The notes below the pieces were generated by a model. It did not search any database. It was not told where the DNA came from and saw only the letters and a program-made list of their open reading frames with translations. This document shows, piece after piece, positions 29,140 through 40,970 of a stretch of 64,000 nt of DNA. A program made the position numbers and the translations under genes. Position 1 is the first letter of the stretch, and each line of letters begins with the position of its first letter. The stretch is from positions 5,270,001 to 5,334,000 of the forward strand of contig NC_091272.1 of assembly GCF_042100115.1 (NCBI RefSeq), read 5' to 3'. The stretch comes from Alternaria dauci. Taxonomy: Eukaryota; Ascomycota; Dothideomycetes; Pleosporales; Pleosporaceae.

Positions 29140-32100
29140 CTAAGCACGCTCCCTACGGCCGCCGCCGTTACCACCCCTGGAAACAATGTCAAGAATCATC
29201 TGGCGAGCCTCCTCGCAACCGTCCTTGGTACCGACGATTTCAATAGCCTCGTCCTTGGCTTGGTCGCGAGGCACTTGAATCTTTGTGCCCGTCTTCTTGC
29301 GAAGGTCGTTGATAGTGGCACCACCGGGTCCGACAACGAGCCTGGGAGATGTTAGTATCGCTGGGTTACTACATGTATTAAGGACTCAGCTTACCTGTAG
29401 CTTCGTGGGTCCGGCAGAATGAGGTAGCCAGTGGATGAAGGCTTGGAAGCAGCCTTGATGGCATCCTCGAGCCTCTGGCGGGCCTTGGGAAGGTTCTCAG
29501 TGGGTCCACGCAGGATCCAGGGGATGGTGGCAGTGAGATCGGCGCCCTCTTCCGGAGCGTTGTGGTCGACAATCTCCCATGAATGCGAATCGGCACCAGC
29601 GCTCGCGTCATCAGTGATCAAGGGCAGAGCGCCGTTGGCACCCTTCCTAGACTTTCCAGCCTCGGCCTGAGCAGGCTTCGCGGGGATCTGTTCGCCGCCG
29701 TGGTCAACGGTAACCTTGTGCTGGTTCTTGAGTTGACGGAAGAACTGGCCGTTGTCTGAGATAACATGGTGAAGGTAGCGGGGGACCTGGATGGTCTCGC
29801 CTTCCTGACCTTTGACCAGCTCAAGAATATGCTCCTTGGCCTTCTCAACGGCAGCAGGCTCACCAGTGATCTTCACCTGACTACGGGCAGCACCAGTGGT
29901 AGTCTGCTTAGGGATATCGAGCTGGATGTTGAGCTGCGACTCGAGGGAACGACGTGTCTCACCACCACGACCAATGAGCAGACGGTGCTTGTCGGGGGAA
30001 ATCTCGATGGTTTCGGTCGTTTGGTTCTCGAGAGAGGAGACTTGCGCCTTCAGAGCGGCAACAATCTTCTCGACAACATTCTTGGGACCTTCAACACGGA
30101 TAGCCGACTCGTCAGACTCTGCGCGAGGGAAGCGCACCATGCGAGCCAAGTCGCGGGAGTTGTCAGGCCCGCCAGCTGAGGTAACAATGGAGCGGATGTT
30201 GGCACCGCTGCCACCGATGAGGTTCCTGTGGTGCTTCCTGTCGACCTCCAGAGTCTCAACAATGGTATCATCAAACTCACGAGCACGCTCTTGCAGGATC
30301 TTCTTGGCTGCCTCAACCGCCTTCTTGGTACCCTTGAGCTTGATCTCTGCGCGGCCGGATGGGTCAGCACCATCGCGGGCACCAGGAACGTCAATCTGGC
30401 AGCCAGTCTCGAGGCGGATGTTCTCCATCTCGCGACCACCTGATCCAATCAGACGAGGGATGTTGCTCTGAGCGACCGAGACAGTGTCGCTGAAAGAGTT
30501 GTCCTTAATGTACTGTAGCAGACTGAGCACTTCGTCGCGGGCCTCATCTGCACCCTTCTTGGGTCCTCGGACAATGACTTCGTCTTGGTTTTGACCCGAC
30601 TTGACATTCTTCTGCGACGATGCATCTCCCGCCTCGTCGTCGTTTTGTGCGCGTCGAGGGAAGTTGATGCGTACACCGTAGCGGTCCTGAAGACGCTCGA
30701 CCTGCTTGCCGCCGGCACCGATCAGGTCACGGTGGAACTGAGGCGCAACCTTTAGGATGTGAGTAGCCTCGTCTTCGAGCTTCTTTGCCATGTCAAGGAT
30801 GTCCTTCTTGCATTGCTGGGCCTTTGCAGAAGGTCCCTTCAGCTCGACCTTGCCGTCATTGATCTGAACATCGACGTCGTACTTCTGGCGCAGACGTTGA
30901 ATGTTCTCTCCGCCCTTTCCGACGAGATGACTCGCGTACTTCTGGGGGTAGTCGAAGGTAGTGACGTGGTTGCGCTCAAGCTCATCCTTCTCAGCTTGCT
31001 CGATGAAAGCGAGAATCTTAGCGTTGAGCTCGTCAACAGCATTTGACGGTCCACGGATGGCGAAGCTGTTGTTCGAGCGGCTGTGAGGTTCCGGTCGTCG
31101 CTGGCCAAACAGCGCCTGAACGGGAACCTGGTCGGGGCCGAGGCCCTGCTGCTGTTCGTTGACAAACTGCTCGATCTTGCGGTGGAACTTGGGATTGGAC
31201 TCCAGTCCACGAGTATCGATCTGCGGTTGGTTCTTGGTCAATCCAAGGATGTAGCGCTGAGCATCTTGCAGACCTTGCTGGTATGCCTTGATCTCAGCTG
31301 GGGAGGGTCGGCCACGAGGAATGGCATACTCGTCGTATGGAGTCTGGCCTTCATAGACAAGGATCAACTCAGGTGATTGCTCATTCTCGTCTGGGAAGAC
31401 AATGTGAACACCATGATCCTGTCGGACCTTGGGTGCGTTTTGCTGTTGCAAGAACTGGTGGTAGAAAGGATCAACGTCCATGGTCGCAAAGCGGCTAGGT
31501 GGGTGCGACTGGAAGAGGCTCATGATGTCGCCACGAGCCTTCATACTGTTCTTTCCGTCGCGAGCGTAGATTTCCCAGCCAGTTGGTGCGTCACGGTCAG
31601 TAGGCGCAACAATGCTGGCCTCGTGCATGCGCTCAAGATCGGCGAGGGCCTTTCGTTGGCGCAGGTAGCGCGTGAGGTTGTGTGCATGTGCCTGTGAGTT
31701 GGGGCCCTTGTGCTCGCGAGCAGCGTCTGCAGTAGCCATGGTCATGCTAGCAGCAAGATCTTCGAGCTTGTTGATACCCTGCTCGATCTTGTTGGGCGGG
31801 CCGACAATGTAGACCGTCTCGCTGTCGTCCGAGCTTGGGGGCAGGACGATGCTGCAGCCGGTCTCCTCGAGGAAGTCATGGAGAGAGTTGCCCCGTTCAC
31901 CGACAATGAACTGGTGTCGGCCGCGCTCGATGGATCGTTGCTCGATAGCCAGTTGTTGGCGGAGCTGCTGAGCACGACGCTCAAGCTCGGCCTGGATCTG
32001 CTGCGCGGCGGCACGGTCACCAGAGACTTGGATAGGGAAGTTCGCCTGGGGCGCAAACTGAACGGGCTGTCCGCGGGTGGCCTGGGGAGGCGCCTGGGAT

Positions 32101-33133
32101 TGCCAAGTGTGGTACTGGGGAATCTGGATGTTGACATCGCGGCCCTGGACAAGTCTGTCGGCATGGACATTGTTGGGGCCAGCGAGGAAAGGATAGAACT
32201 CGGCAGGGATATCCTTGAGACGCAGGTTCACGGTCGAGGTGCGTTCGTTGACGATGGCATCAATCTCACGACGAGCCATCTCAGCAGTCAAGGCATTGCC
32301 CTCAATGTGGACATTGACCACGGTATCCTCATCCTCGCCGGGCTCGGCCTTGGGGACCTGAATGCGGGCGCCGGTGCGCTTGCTGATTTCCTGGATCTTG
32401 GAACCTTGACGACCGATGATGTGGGCGCGAACGGAGGCGGGGACGGGGACATCGACGGATTGCTAGTGATGGTGGTTAGGGTTGTTTTCATGGACGTGCA
32501 TGGGTGGCTTACCTTGGAGCCGACCTCGTTGGCGACTTCCTTGAGCGCCTGCCTGACGGCTTCAACGGGACCGGTGGCCTCGAAGATGAGAGCGCCCTGG
32601 CCCTGCTTGTAGTCGAGCTTGGCCTTGGAGCGCCTGTTGATGTCGCGGACAATCTCGTTGATGGGCTTCTTCAGCTCACCACGGGGAGCGACCTGGTGGG
32701 CAGCGAGAGAGATGCGTTCGGTGTGCTTGCCGGGGATGTTCATGGACGGGAGGGCAGGGCCACGGGCGGGAGCAGACTGGGCAGTCGCGCTGCCATTGAC
32801 GCCGTTGGAGGTGACAGCAGCCGGCTTCTTGCCCCAGGTGGGAGCGACAGAAGCCTGGGGGCGGGGCTTGACAGGACCGAGAGCCGGGAAGGCCTCCTCG
32901 GACTGCGTGTTCAGAGCAGGCTTCTTGGGCGCGGCGGGAGCGTCGTCGGCCTTTTGCTTGCCGGCGGCCTTCTCGCTGAGAGGAGCAGCGGTGTCGGGGG
33001 CAGCAGCGTGGGCGAGGTCTTCCTCGTCGGGCACGTCCTCGACGGTGACATGGTGGTCGGCATGTTCCTGCATGAGCTTCTGCGCCGGGGTCAGGCCCTC
33101 GGTGGCAGAGCTAGCAACTGCTTCGGATGCCAT
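29140..33133 (-). CDS. SCP160: Multi-KH RNA-binding protein (Scp160/vigilin type)
   Basis: Minus-strand exons 33133..32513, 32462..29395 and 29341..29140, introns of 50 and 53 nt; 1296 residues. Vigilin-type proteins bind mRNA on ER-associated polysomes and influence translation and ploidy control. After a disordered Ala/Pro/Lys-rich N-terminus there is an array of KH domains; I can see GxxG loops in IGRQGSK (just after intron 1), VGERGNS, VGKGGEN, IGAGGKQ, IGSGGRE, IGGSGAN, IGRGGET and VGPGGAT (last exon), plus a degenerate one (ISDNGQF). The last KH is completed only after intron 2, ending with ...SRGGNGGGRRERA. A long open frame antisense to this gene is a shadow of its biased codon use. 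Confidence 0.93.
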
Positions 33134-33796
33134 GGTGATTGAGTGTTAAACCGTTTCGACAGATACCAAAGGGCGTTCGCGTGGACGGTGAAGAGGGGAG
33201 GCTTAGAGACTCGGGGCCAGCTTGACGTGGTAGCAAATATCGGTGAGGGATGTCGGCCTGTTGCACAGGGTCGAGGTTAGCGGATGGGTGAGAAGGCAGT
33301 AGTGGAGAAATAAATATAAGGGTAGAGGTCCCGTCGCTTGCTCGCTGCCACTTTAGTGCGTCTGGTTGGCTGTGCGTACCTGGGTACTAGGTAATGTCAC
33401 CCGGAGCTTGGCCCAGGGAAAATAGTTGCGCGGATTTGTGTGCTGTCTTTCTTGCTCAGCAGGTCATCATGTGGATGCACAGACGGTGAAGGCTCAATTG
33501 ATTAAATAGACGGCTAGTACCAACTACAACGACGGCAGAGGCCCGACTCGGGGGATGCAATGTGGCCAGCCAGACCTCGAATGTCCCAGTAGCTTCGAGG
33601 ACCGTGCCTGCAGCTGCATCCCGGTCCGCGCTATGCTGCATCCCGCTACGGGTAAAGCGCGCTAGCCTCCACTCCTCTTACAACCTCAACCATCGCAATC
33701 CCCTCGGTTGTCGTCAAGTTTCCCTAGCGAGCTATTGGGAACGAAACAGAACTCTGGCACCTCCCTCTCCACCACCGGTGTCTTTTCTCCATCACA
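33134..33796. other. Intergenic region upstream of SCP160
   Basis: Presumed promoter and leader of the KH gene and the 3' flank of the secreted-protein gene. No supported reading frame. Confidence 0.55.
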
Positions 33797-34420
33797 TCAC
33801 CACCCTTGATCTACCCCCGGTTGTCCCTTTTTCGCCCTCGTCTCCCATATGACCGTCGCCCAAAACCCCCGATGGAGCCTTTCATCATACTTGCCCCCCA
33901 ACATCACAATATCACGAATATCCCCCTTGTCGTTGTTCCATTCACAGTAAACTTCTCTCATCCCTCCCCCCTTGTCCTTTGTAAACCCCATAAACTTCTC
34001 CTTGCAACGCTTGGCACTCGAGTCATAGCTCCACGCAAACCTACTCTCACCTGGAAAAGCCCCACCATTCGGAGGAGCATTACCGTTGTCGAGTGAGATT
34101 CTAAAGACCCAATCTATCGGCAGACCGTCGTGGCCGCTCAACGTGATCGTCACAGTTACTGGCTTGTCCCCGTAAATCATTTGGTTCCCGTGATTGTCGC
34201 AGAATTGGTTCATTCCTCGCACCCACTGTGAAACTTCAGGGAAGTGGTTCTTATTCGCTGGGCATGCGTTGGGGTTGAGGCGACGAACGAGGTGCGTTGA
34301 GGTACTATTGGAGGGTTCGTGGAGCATTGCCCCATGTGTGGAGTGTAGAGGGGCCAGAGGGGCGGCCAGAACCATGTTCGCGAAGACGAGGCCTATAAAG
34401 CCAAGCATGGTGGAGTACAT
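33797..34420 (-). CDS. Small secreted protein, four cysteines
   Basis: Single exon, 207 residues. The first 19-20 residues are a signal peptide (MLGFIGLVFANMVLAA with small residues before the likely cut). A dibasic site RR at 46-47 (STHLVRRLNPN) could be a Kex2 processing point, giving a mature part of ~160 residues with four cysteines (53, 74, 139, 159), an even number compatible with two disulfides. The mature region contains VTVTITLSGHDGLPIDWVF and YCEWNNDKGDIRDIV, suggesting a compact beta-rich extracellular domain. I do not recognise the family. Size, secretion and paired cysteines make it a candidate apoplastic protein or effector; that is inference only. Confidence 0.75.
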   Translation of the reverse strand: MYSTMLGFIGLVFANMVLAAPLAPLHSTHGAMLHEPSNSTSTHLVRRLNPNACPANKNHFPEVSQWVRGMNQFCDNHGNQMIYGDKPVTVTITLSGHDGLPIDWVFRISLDNGNAPPNGGAFPGESRFAWSYDSSAKRCKEKFMGFTKDKGGGMREVYCEWNNDKGDIRDIVMLGGKYDERLHRGFWATVIWETRAKKGQPGVDQGW

Positions 34421-35368
34421 GTAATGATGTCGTCTTGCCTTGGTATGCTGATTTAGTAAGTACGTGTGGTCACGAAAGCGAAGGATGGTGAGAGCAGGAG
34501 ATTATCGTACCTATGCTGCTCTATTAATCATTACCTTTGTAGGTACCTGGGTAAGTATAGCCTAACACATCACCCAACAAACACAACGCTAAGCATAGTG
34601 AAGGACACGAGCATGAGCGCGTGCCATAGTCGGCATTTACGAGAAGGATAACAATCCACATTGGGTTTGACTTGACGACGTCTAAGCCGACGGAGAGGGC
34701 AACCTTCATGAGGTGTCGTCACAAAGACGACAAAGAAGCCATCTGCACAGCCCTGCACCTGAAATTTCAAGCCCAAATATAAAGACGAAACACGCAGAAT
34801 TCAGATCACAACAATTGGCCTTGGCTAAGAGTCATGGCTGAGTATTGCCGGTTCGGGTGATGCTGTAAATGGAAACGCGAAAGAGGAGAGCAGACAGGGG
34901 TATCAGTAGATCAAGTCTGCGAACGAATTTTTACGAACTAGTATCCCATTTCAAATAAACCAAGACCTTTACCTCAGACTAAGATCTGGAAAGCATGCGG
35001 ACTCGAAGACCGCCAAGTCATGCATTACCTGCCTAGGACCATATGGTGCAGATTACGCATACGAGACATTTGTCGCAAACGCCTTTAGGTACGAATGAGG
35101 TCCCAATCAGCGTCGTCGTAACTTGCGGAGAATAAATAGAGTAACGAAGACCCTGGTATGGCACAGCACAGGGCGGTGCCATACGATGGAGGTCTGAAAC
35201 AACAGACCACGACAGCTTCGGGAAGACATGCACAATGAACGCATGTGGCGTGCTTGGCCTGTGCAAATCACAAGCAACTTCTTTAGGTCAACAAAACATG
35301 CAATTTGCAAAATCGCATGGAAGCTGCCAGATACCCATGATGGCGTAATGAGTATCTGTATCGGGCAT
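34421..35368. other. Intergenic region
   Basis: About 0.95 kb between the secreted-protein start and the TRM7 stop. Several small frames, none with family features. Confidence 0.55.
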
Positions 35369-36532
35369 CTACTTCGCTTCCTTCTCCACTCTGCCTTTTG
35401 TCTTCCCGTATGCACCACCAGCCAATTTGCGCATCTCCAGCGCCCTCTTGTACGGCGGCGCAGTGGGCGGCTGCACAGGATCCAGACTGACCCTGTCCTT
35501 GGGAAGATGATACGTTGCGTCCGAATCATACGCCGACAGATCACCACAAGCCAGGAACGGTGCTATCCATCGCTGTCCGCCTTCCTCAATATCATCTTCA
35601 TTTTCCGTCTCAGAACCCAGATCAATCTCAATCGCCCCATCCTCTCTCACGCGCCGAGTGCCCTTCTTCTCCCATTTCTGTGTATCCGAAAGCGCTGGGG
35701 TAGGTAACTGCGTCCCCGCGCCGAGCGGCTTGTCCAAACTAGCCGTGAAACCCTCTGGCGGACAAAAGCCCTCGCATACGACAAACGCCTCGATACTACT
35801 TGCGCGACTACTCCTTGGCTTCGCTACACGCACCCTTTCAAACACGATTTTCAACTGCGCGAACAGCAGATCGACGTCCTTGCCCCGAAAGATCTTGGCT
35901 ACGAACTTGCCCCCAGGTTTCAGCACGCACAGGGCGAGGTTGAGCGCCGCCCATAGCAGCTGGCTTTGCACGTAAATGTCTAGATCATGCAGGCCAGTGA
36001 CATCGGGTGCGCCGTCTGAGATGACGAGGTCAACAGGGGAGGAGCCTTGGGGTGCGGCGGGATCGTATGTGTCTGGGTCGAGGGCTTTGAGCATCAGAGG
36101 AATGGTGGAGGGGTGGGTTATGTCTGCGCGCATTGTTGTTACGCCTTCGAGGGGGCTCATGGGCTGGAGGTCGATGGCTACGATGCGTACGCCTTCTCTA
36201 GGTTTTGGCTTGTCGTCCACCTTTACGTCTGATGGAGAGGTTGCCTGCGTAGTCGACTCTTGTTTGTCATGGCCCAAGACGTAGTTTCTTGTGGCAGCTT
36301 GTTTGTCTTGCCAGCCTGCTCGTCCAAATTTCTCTCCTTTGATGAGTACACGTGAGAGCACCTGACTCCAACTTCCTGGTGCGGCGCATAGATCGACAAC
36401 TCGTGTGACTCCTTCGAATAGGTTGAATTCTTCGTCTAGTTGGAGAAGTTTGTAGGCTGATCTGGCTCGCCATCCTTCTTCTTTTGCCAGACGGTAGTAG
36501 GCATCTCTCTTGTCCTTGGATGATTTTCCCAT
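35369..36532 (-). CDS. TRM7: tRNA 2'-O-ribose methyltransferase Trm7 (FtsJ type)
   Basis: Single exon, 387 residues, longer than the ~310 of yeast Trm7. It methylates the 2'-hydroxyl of anticodon-loop positions 32 and 34 of several tRNAs in the cytoplasm. The N-terminus [29 protein letters not shown] is diagnostic. The SAM-binding motif is [19 protein letters not shown]; the K-D-K-E catalytic tetrad is visible as Lys in [10 protein letters not shown], Asp in [14 protein letters not shown], Lys in [13 protein letters not shown] and Glu in [11 protein letters not shown]. Between the first SAM motif and the DGAPD motif there is a ~45-residue insertion (tentatively [20 protein letters not shown] onward), and the tail is extended by an acidic stretch and a basic end. 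Divergent from MAK5. Confidence 0.94.
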   Translation of the reverse strand: MGKSSKDKRDAYYRLAKEEGWRARSAYKLLQLDEEFNLFEGVTRVVDLCAAPGSWSQVLSRVLIKGEKFGRAGWQDKQAATRNYVLGHDKQESTTQATSPSDVKVDDKPKPREGVRIVAIDLQPMSPLEGVTTMRADITHPSTIPLMLKALDPDTYDPAAPQGSSPVDLVISDGAPDVTGLHDLDIYVQSQLLWAALNLALCVLKPGGKFVAKIFRGKDVDLLFAQLKIVFERVRVAKPRSSRASSIEAFVVCEGFCPPEGFTASLDKPLGAGTQLPTPALSDTQKWEKKGTRRVREDGAIEIDLGSETENEDDIEEGGQRWIAPFLACGDLSAYDSDATYHLPKDRVSLDPVQPPTAPPYKRALEMRKLAGGAYGKTKGRVEKEAK

Positions 36533-36880
36533 GTTTGTGTGATACGGCTATCCCTGACTCTTTCTGTTTTCCACTGTGGTTTTGGTTCTCTGCTCCCCGC
36601 GATGTGACTAAGTTGACTTCTGTGGTTAACCAGCAACCACTCTCGACCAATTCGTCCACCAAATTTTGTCCTGCTCTTTCTGCCTCGTGCTGATATACAC
36701 AGACAATGCAGATCGAAAAACGCCGATTAACGAGTGCGAGTCATGCACGTGAAGTGTGGGAAAGCGCTGCGTGGGCTAGAGTAATGTGGGGCACCCCCGA
36801 GGTCCCGAACGCCGAAAGTTTTCCAAAAAGTTCGCGCGCGTATCGACTTCACGACACAACTCAATCGCACAACATCCACG
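36533..36880. promoter_or_regulatory. Divergent promoter TRM7 / MAK5
   Basis: 348 bp separate the two start codons, so both promoters and leaders must share it. Both products work in translation machinery production, so co-regulation is conceivable but not shown. No specific element identified. Confidence 0.5.
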
Positions 36881-39409
36881 ATGAAGCGTCCCAATACCGC
36901 CCCGCAGAAGCCGTCGCAAAAGGCGCACAAACGCCAAAAAGTTGAGCGCTCAAAAGCCGCGCCCTTTCCAAAGCCTCTCCCTTCGTCGACGAAAGCCAAG
37001 CGCCGGGTGCAACTCAACGAGCTGGGATGGAAGCCCGTGTCTATGCCCGATCGGTTGGACGATGTCGAAGGCTTCTATGGGCTTGAAGAGATTGACGATG
37101 TGGAGATTGTGAAAGACCCAGTTACTGGGAACCTCACCTTCGAGACTACCAAGACGGAAGACGAGGTGGCACAAGATGTGGAGGAAGCGTGGCAGCGGGA
37201 AGAAGAAGAGGCAAAACGCCTGGAGGCGATAACTTTTGGGGATAAGGAGGCAAATGGACAAGAAGACACCACACAAGCGGATGCTGCACAGGAACCAGCG
37301 CAGGGAGAGAACGAGGAGGTCGCCTGGGAGGGCTTCAGCGACGAGGAGGATGCGCAAACAGAGGCACACGCGCCGGTGGCGGATACAGATGTTACGGATG
37401 TAGCAGATGCTACTACCACCAATGGCGAACCAGAGGTGAAGAAACTTACGAAAACTGAGAAGAAAAAAAGGGCCAAGGAAGCAAAGCTCAAGAAACTAGA
37501 AGAGGAAAAGGCCAAGGCAGAACTAGCAACCCCAGACGATGTCGAGGAGGAACACGACGACGAGGACCATGAGGAGAACAACGAGGATGAAGATGAGGAC
37601 GACGTTGAAGATCGTGAAGACGGCGAAACATTCGGACCTGGCGCATTCGATATTCTGGCGAACCAACCCGAAGACGACGATGACGAGACAGATGTGCGCG
37701 CATGGAATGAATTGGATCTTTCCGAAGAGATGCTAGGCGCATTGGCAAAGCTCAAGTTCTCGAAACCCACCGGTATCCAAGCGTCTACAATACCCGAGAT
37801 TATGGCAGGAAGGGACGTTATTGGCAAGGCCTCGACAGGTTCGGGTAAAACGCTCGCTTTCGGCATCCCGATTGTAGAGTCGTGGCTTGCTGCTCGATCG
37901 ACGGCCAAAGATCCCGAGGACAAAGCACCTATCGCGCTGATCATTGCACCAACACGTGAACTTGCGCATCAGATCAACAATCACTTGGTCGCTCTCTGCG
38001 CGAAGGGCGACTTCGACCCCCCGTACATCGCGTCCATCACAGGTGGTCTGTCCGTACAGAAGCAGCGCAGGCAATTGGAGAAGGCAGACATTGTTGTTGG
38101 TACGCCAGGACGACTGTGGGAGGTTATCAGCAGCGGTCAAGGCCTGCTGCCCAAGTTCAAGCAGATCAAGTTCCTGGTTGTTGATGAGGCTGATCGCTTG
38201 CTGAGCGAAGGGCACTTCAAAGAAATGAGCGAGATTCTCAAAGTCTTGGAGCCTGACGATGAGCCTAACGAGAACGGTGATGAGGAACAAGCACCAGAAT
38301 CCCTACGCCAAACTCTTGTGTTTTCAGCGACTTTCGGGAAAGACTTGCAACGGAAACTCGCTGGCAAGTCTAAATATAGTGGCGACCTCATGAGCCAGCA
38401 ACAGTCTATGGAGTACCTGCTCAAGAAACTCCGGTTCCGGGAAGAGAAGCCGATGTTCATCGACGCCAACCCAACTTCGCAGATGGCCAGCAAGCTACAG
38501 GAAGGACTCATCGAGTGCGCCGGAACTGAGAAGGATCTTTATCTCTATTCTCTGCTAATGTTCTACACGAAGAAGCGCGCTTTAGTTTTCACCAACTCAA
38601 TCTCTGCCGTCCGTCGCATAACACCGTTCTTGACAAACCTGGCTCTACCAGCGTTACCACTACATTCGAACATGCCCCAGAAAGCCCGTCTGCGTTCGAT
38701 CGAACGGTTCAAGGAGCGACCCGGGTCTATTCTGGTTGCTACAGACGTTGCTGCCAGAGGTCTGGACATACCCAAGATAGACTTGGTCATTCACTACCAT
38801 CTGCCTCGCGCCGCCGATACATATGTCCATCGATCCGGACGTACCGCACGTGCAGATGCTTCAGGAGCTAGTATTCTGATCTGTGCTCCAGAGGAAGTCG
38901 CGGGTGTACGAAGACTTATTGCCAAGGTCCATGCACGCGCCAGCGATGCTCCCAAGTCCAAGAAGACGGCCTTTTTCATCCGCACCCTGGACATCGACCG
39001 CCGTATCGTCTCGCGCTTGAAGCCTCGCGCTACCATCTCGAAAAAGCTATCTGACACTGTCATTGCAAAGGAGAAGAAGCATAGCGAGGATGACCTACTA
39101 CGACGAGCTGCCGAAGATCTTGGTGTCAACTACGACAGTGAAGAGTTGGAGAAGGAAGCACCGGGCAAGAAAGGTCGTGGAAGCGGCCGGAAGAAGAAGG
39201 AAAAGGAAGCGAGCGAAATGACAAAGGCGGAGATGCAATCGCTGAGAGCAGAGCTGAAGCATCTCCTGAGCCAGAAGATCAATACTGGTGTCAGTGCGAG
39301 ATATCTCACGAGTGGCGGGATTGATGTCGATGCGCTTGTGGCTGGCGAGGGCAACATGGAGTTTCTGGGTAACCTGGATGGACTTGGGTTTGATGAGGTC
39401 GCTGAGTAG
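36881..39409 (+). CDS. MAK5: ATP-dependent RNA helicase Mak5 (DDX24 type)
   Basis: Single exon, 842 residues. Nucleolar DEAD-box helicase for 60S subunit assembly. The N-terminal family signature is GWKPVSMPDRLDDVEGFYGL and EEIDDVEIV. A long acidic/Lys-rich insert (~75-270) precedes the helicase core. Core motifs: Q-like GIQASTIPEI, motif I ASTGSGKT, Ia PTRELAHQI, Ib TPGRL, II VDEADRLL (DEAD), III SAT, V ARGLDIP, VI HRSGRTAR. The basic C-terminal tail contains KKGRGSGRKKKEKEAS. The start at 36881 gives MKRPNTAPQKPSQKAHKRQK, a typical nucleolar basic start. Confidence 0.95.
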   Translation: MKRPNTAPQKPSQKAHKRQKVERSKAAPFPKPLPSSTKAKRRVQLNELGWKPVSMPDRLDDVEGFYGLEEIDDVEIVKDPVTGNLTFETTKTEDEVAQDVEEAWQREEEEAKRLEAITFGDKEANGQEDTTQADAAQEPAQGENEEVAWEGFSDEEDAQTEAHAPVADTDVTDVADATTTNGEPEVKKLTKTEKKKRAKEAKLKKLEEEKAKAELATPDDVEEEHDDEDHEENNEDEDEDDVEDREDGETFGPGAFDILANQPEDDDDETDVRAWNELDLSEEMLGALAKLKFSKPTGIQASTIPEIMAGRDVIGKASTGSGKTLAFGIPIVESWLAARSTAKDPEDKAPIALIIAPTRELAHQINNHLVALCAKGDFDPPYIASITGGLSVQKQRRQLEKADIVVGTPGRLWEVISSGQGLLPKFKQIKFLVVDEADRLLSEGHFKEMSEILKVLEPDDEPNENGDEEQAPESLRQTLVFSATFGKDLQRKLAGKSKYSGDLMSQQQSMEYLLKKLRFREEKPMFIDANPTSQMASKLQEGLIECAGTEKDLYLYSLLMFYTKKRALVFTNSISAVRRITPFLTNLALPALPLHSNMPQKARLRSIERFKERPGSILVATDVAARGLDIPKIDLVIHYHLPRAADTYVHRSGRTARADASGASILICAPEEVAGVRRLIAKVHARASDAPKSKKTAFFIRTLDIDRRIVSRLKPRATISKKLSDTVIAKEKKHSEDDLLRRAAEDLGVNYDSEELEKEAPGKKGRGSGRKKKEKEASEMTKAEMQSLRAELKHLLSQKINTGVSARYLTSGGIDVDALVAGEGNMEFLGNLDGLGFDEVAE

Positions 39410-39635
39410 TTCGTGCTCTGTTTGGACGATACCCACCAATTTAGAAATGTGCCACCACTTCGAATTCTCAATCTCTCGATGCTGTCAGGACTTCTGCGTC
39501 TTTCATGACTTTCTTGCTAGTACGTTGTGGAAGAGTGGAGTGCAGTCTCATGAAGCCATTTCACAAACAACAGGTCTTTATAACACTCGTTATTCTAACC
39601 ATTTTGTGGTTAACAATACAACAGAAGGACTCTTG

Positions 39636-40868
39636 ATGATGCTCTTTGGTCCTCCAATCACAACTATGAATCTGGTCGCGACCCCGTTGAATTCCATCCA
39701 AAATATCACCTCATGGTACACAGTCTGGGCGGCCGTCGTCTGTTATATTTTACTCTACTTTCACATCGCTTCCTACACTCGCGATGTCTTGGACGTTATC
39801 CTAGACTTCGAGTTCAACATATCATTCGCGTTTATACTCGCACTAGCTTTCGTCACTGGTCGCCTCCGAGATGGCCTCCAGAAAAGCCAGGAAGTGCGCC
39901 AAGAAGCGCTCTACAATCTAGAGATTTCTCGACACGGCGAAGAATCGCTCAGGAACGAGCTGGCCGAATCCAACAGACGCTTTCTCCTTGTTGAGGCTGA
40001 ACGAGAAGAAGAAAAGAAAGAGATGGAAGAATGCAAGGCAAAAAACAATGAGCACATAAGAGCGAACACTAAACTCCAGAGGGATAACACGAGGCTATTG
40101 AAGCAGCTCTCTGATGCTGAACAAGGCGGATTTGTCGCAGACAGGTTTCACAGGAAGCGGATCAACGACAGGCACATTGAATACTACACTTCTCTCATAA
40201 AGCTCCACGAAAGTATAATCAATACACTGGAAATGGTGATAGTGGAGTTCAGAAACGCCACATCCCCCAGAGTCAATGACCTCGGCCAGACAGAGTTACA
40301 TCACGAAAGCTGTATCGTTCCTTTGACAGATCTGTCACAGAGACTCCACAAAAGTCGTGTCAAACTCAACAAAGGACTGGATACAGTCAAGAGAATCGAT
40401 ACCATCCTGCGCCTCCAGAGACTTCCAAGTGACGAGATGGACAGCCTAGTAGTCAAGAGGGTAGAGAGCGATCTGAAGAAGGCGGACGATGAGTATGAGC
40501 ATTTGTTCGTGAGGAATGACATGGTGGATGAGACCACTGCTATATCGACGGAAGACAATTCGGAACGAAATGAAAATGAGAATGAAGAGAGAATAGCTAG
40601 CTACTGCAAGGCTCTCCAAGACGCAGCTGGTATGGGAGATTATGAGGGGGAGGATGACCTTGGGATGATGGGAAGTATGATAGGCGGCCAACAGGTGCGT
40701 CTTTAGGTAAGTGATGGTGTAGGTTGTGGTTTCGGCAAGAGTCTTTTGTGAACAGTCGCGTGTGTTTCATAGACTCTAATTGATACCGATGACGCAGAGT
40801 TTCCCTACATCAGAGCTAAGAAGGGTATGATGACTCAAGCGTCTGACGGGCGAGAGGAAACTCAATGA
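39636..40868 (+). CDS. Membrane-anchored coiled-coil protein, paralog A
   Basis: Exons 39636..40694 and 40773..40868 (78-nt GT..AG intron), 384 residues; without splicing the frame ends at 40706 instead. The N-terminus has one or two hydrophobic helices (TVWAAVVCYILLYFHIASYT; NISFAFILALAFVTGRL) followed by a long coiled coil rich in Glu/Lys/Arg (~110-175) and a helical domain with IEYYTSLIKLHESIINTLEM and RIDTILRLQRLPSDEMDSLV. The tail is acidic. The next gene downstream shares this architecture and several of these segments, so the two are tandem paralogs. Function unknown. The ATG at 39636 is chosen because the open frame further upstream overlaps the MAK5 coding sequence. Confidence 0.7.
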
Positions 40869-40970
40869 AAGTAAAGAATGACATGACACGTGCCATCAGA
40901 CCCCCGCTCCGTATAGCAAGATCTGTCGTCGTAGTCGTCTCTTCTTTACACCACACACCAGACAGCAAAC

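Noticed and set aside
31710..32612. 300-codon plus-strand open frame with a leucine/aspartate-rich translation
   Set aside because: Exactly antisense to the multi-KH gene; the sense strand has domain motifs and splice sites, so this is a codon-bias shadow.
37075..37944. 289-codon minus-strand open frame rich in serine
   Set aside because: Antisense to the acidic Glu/Asp/Lys insert of Mak5, which reads as Ser/Phe/Leu on the other strand.
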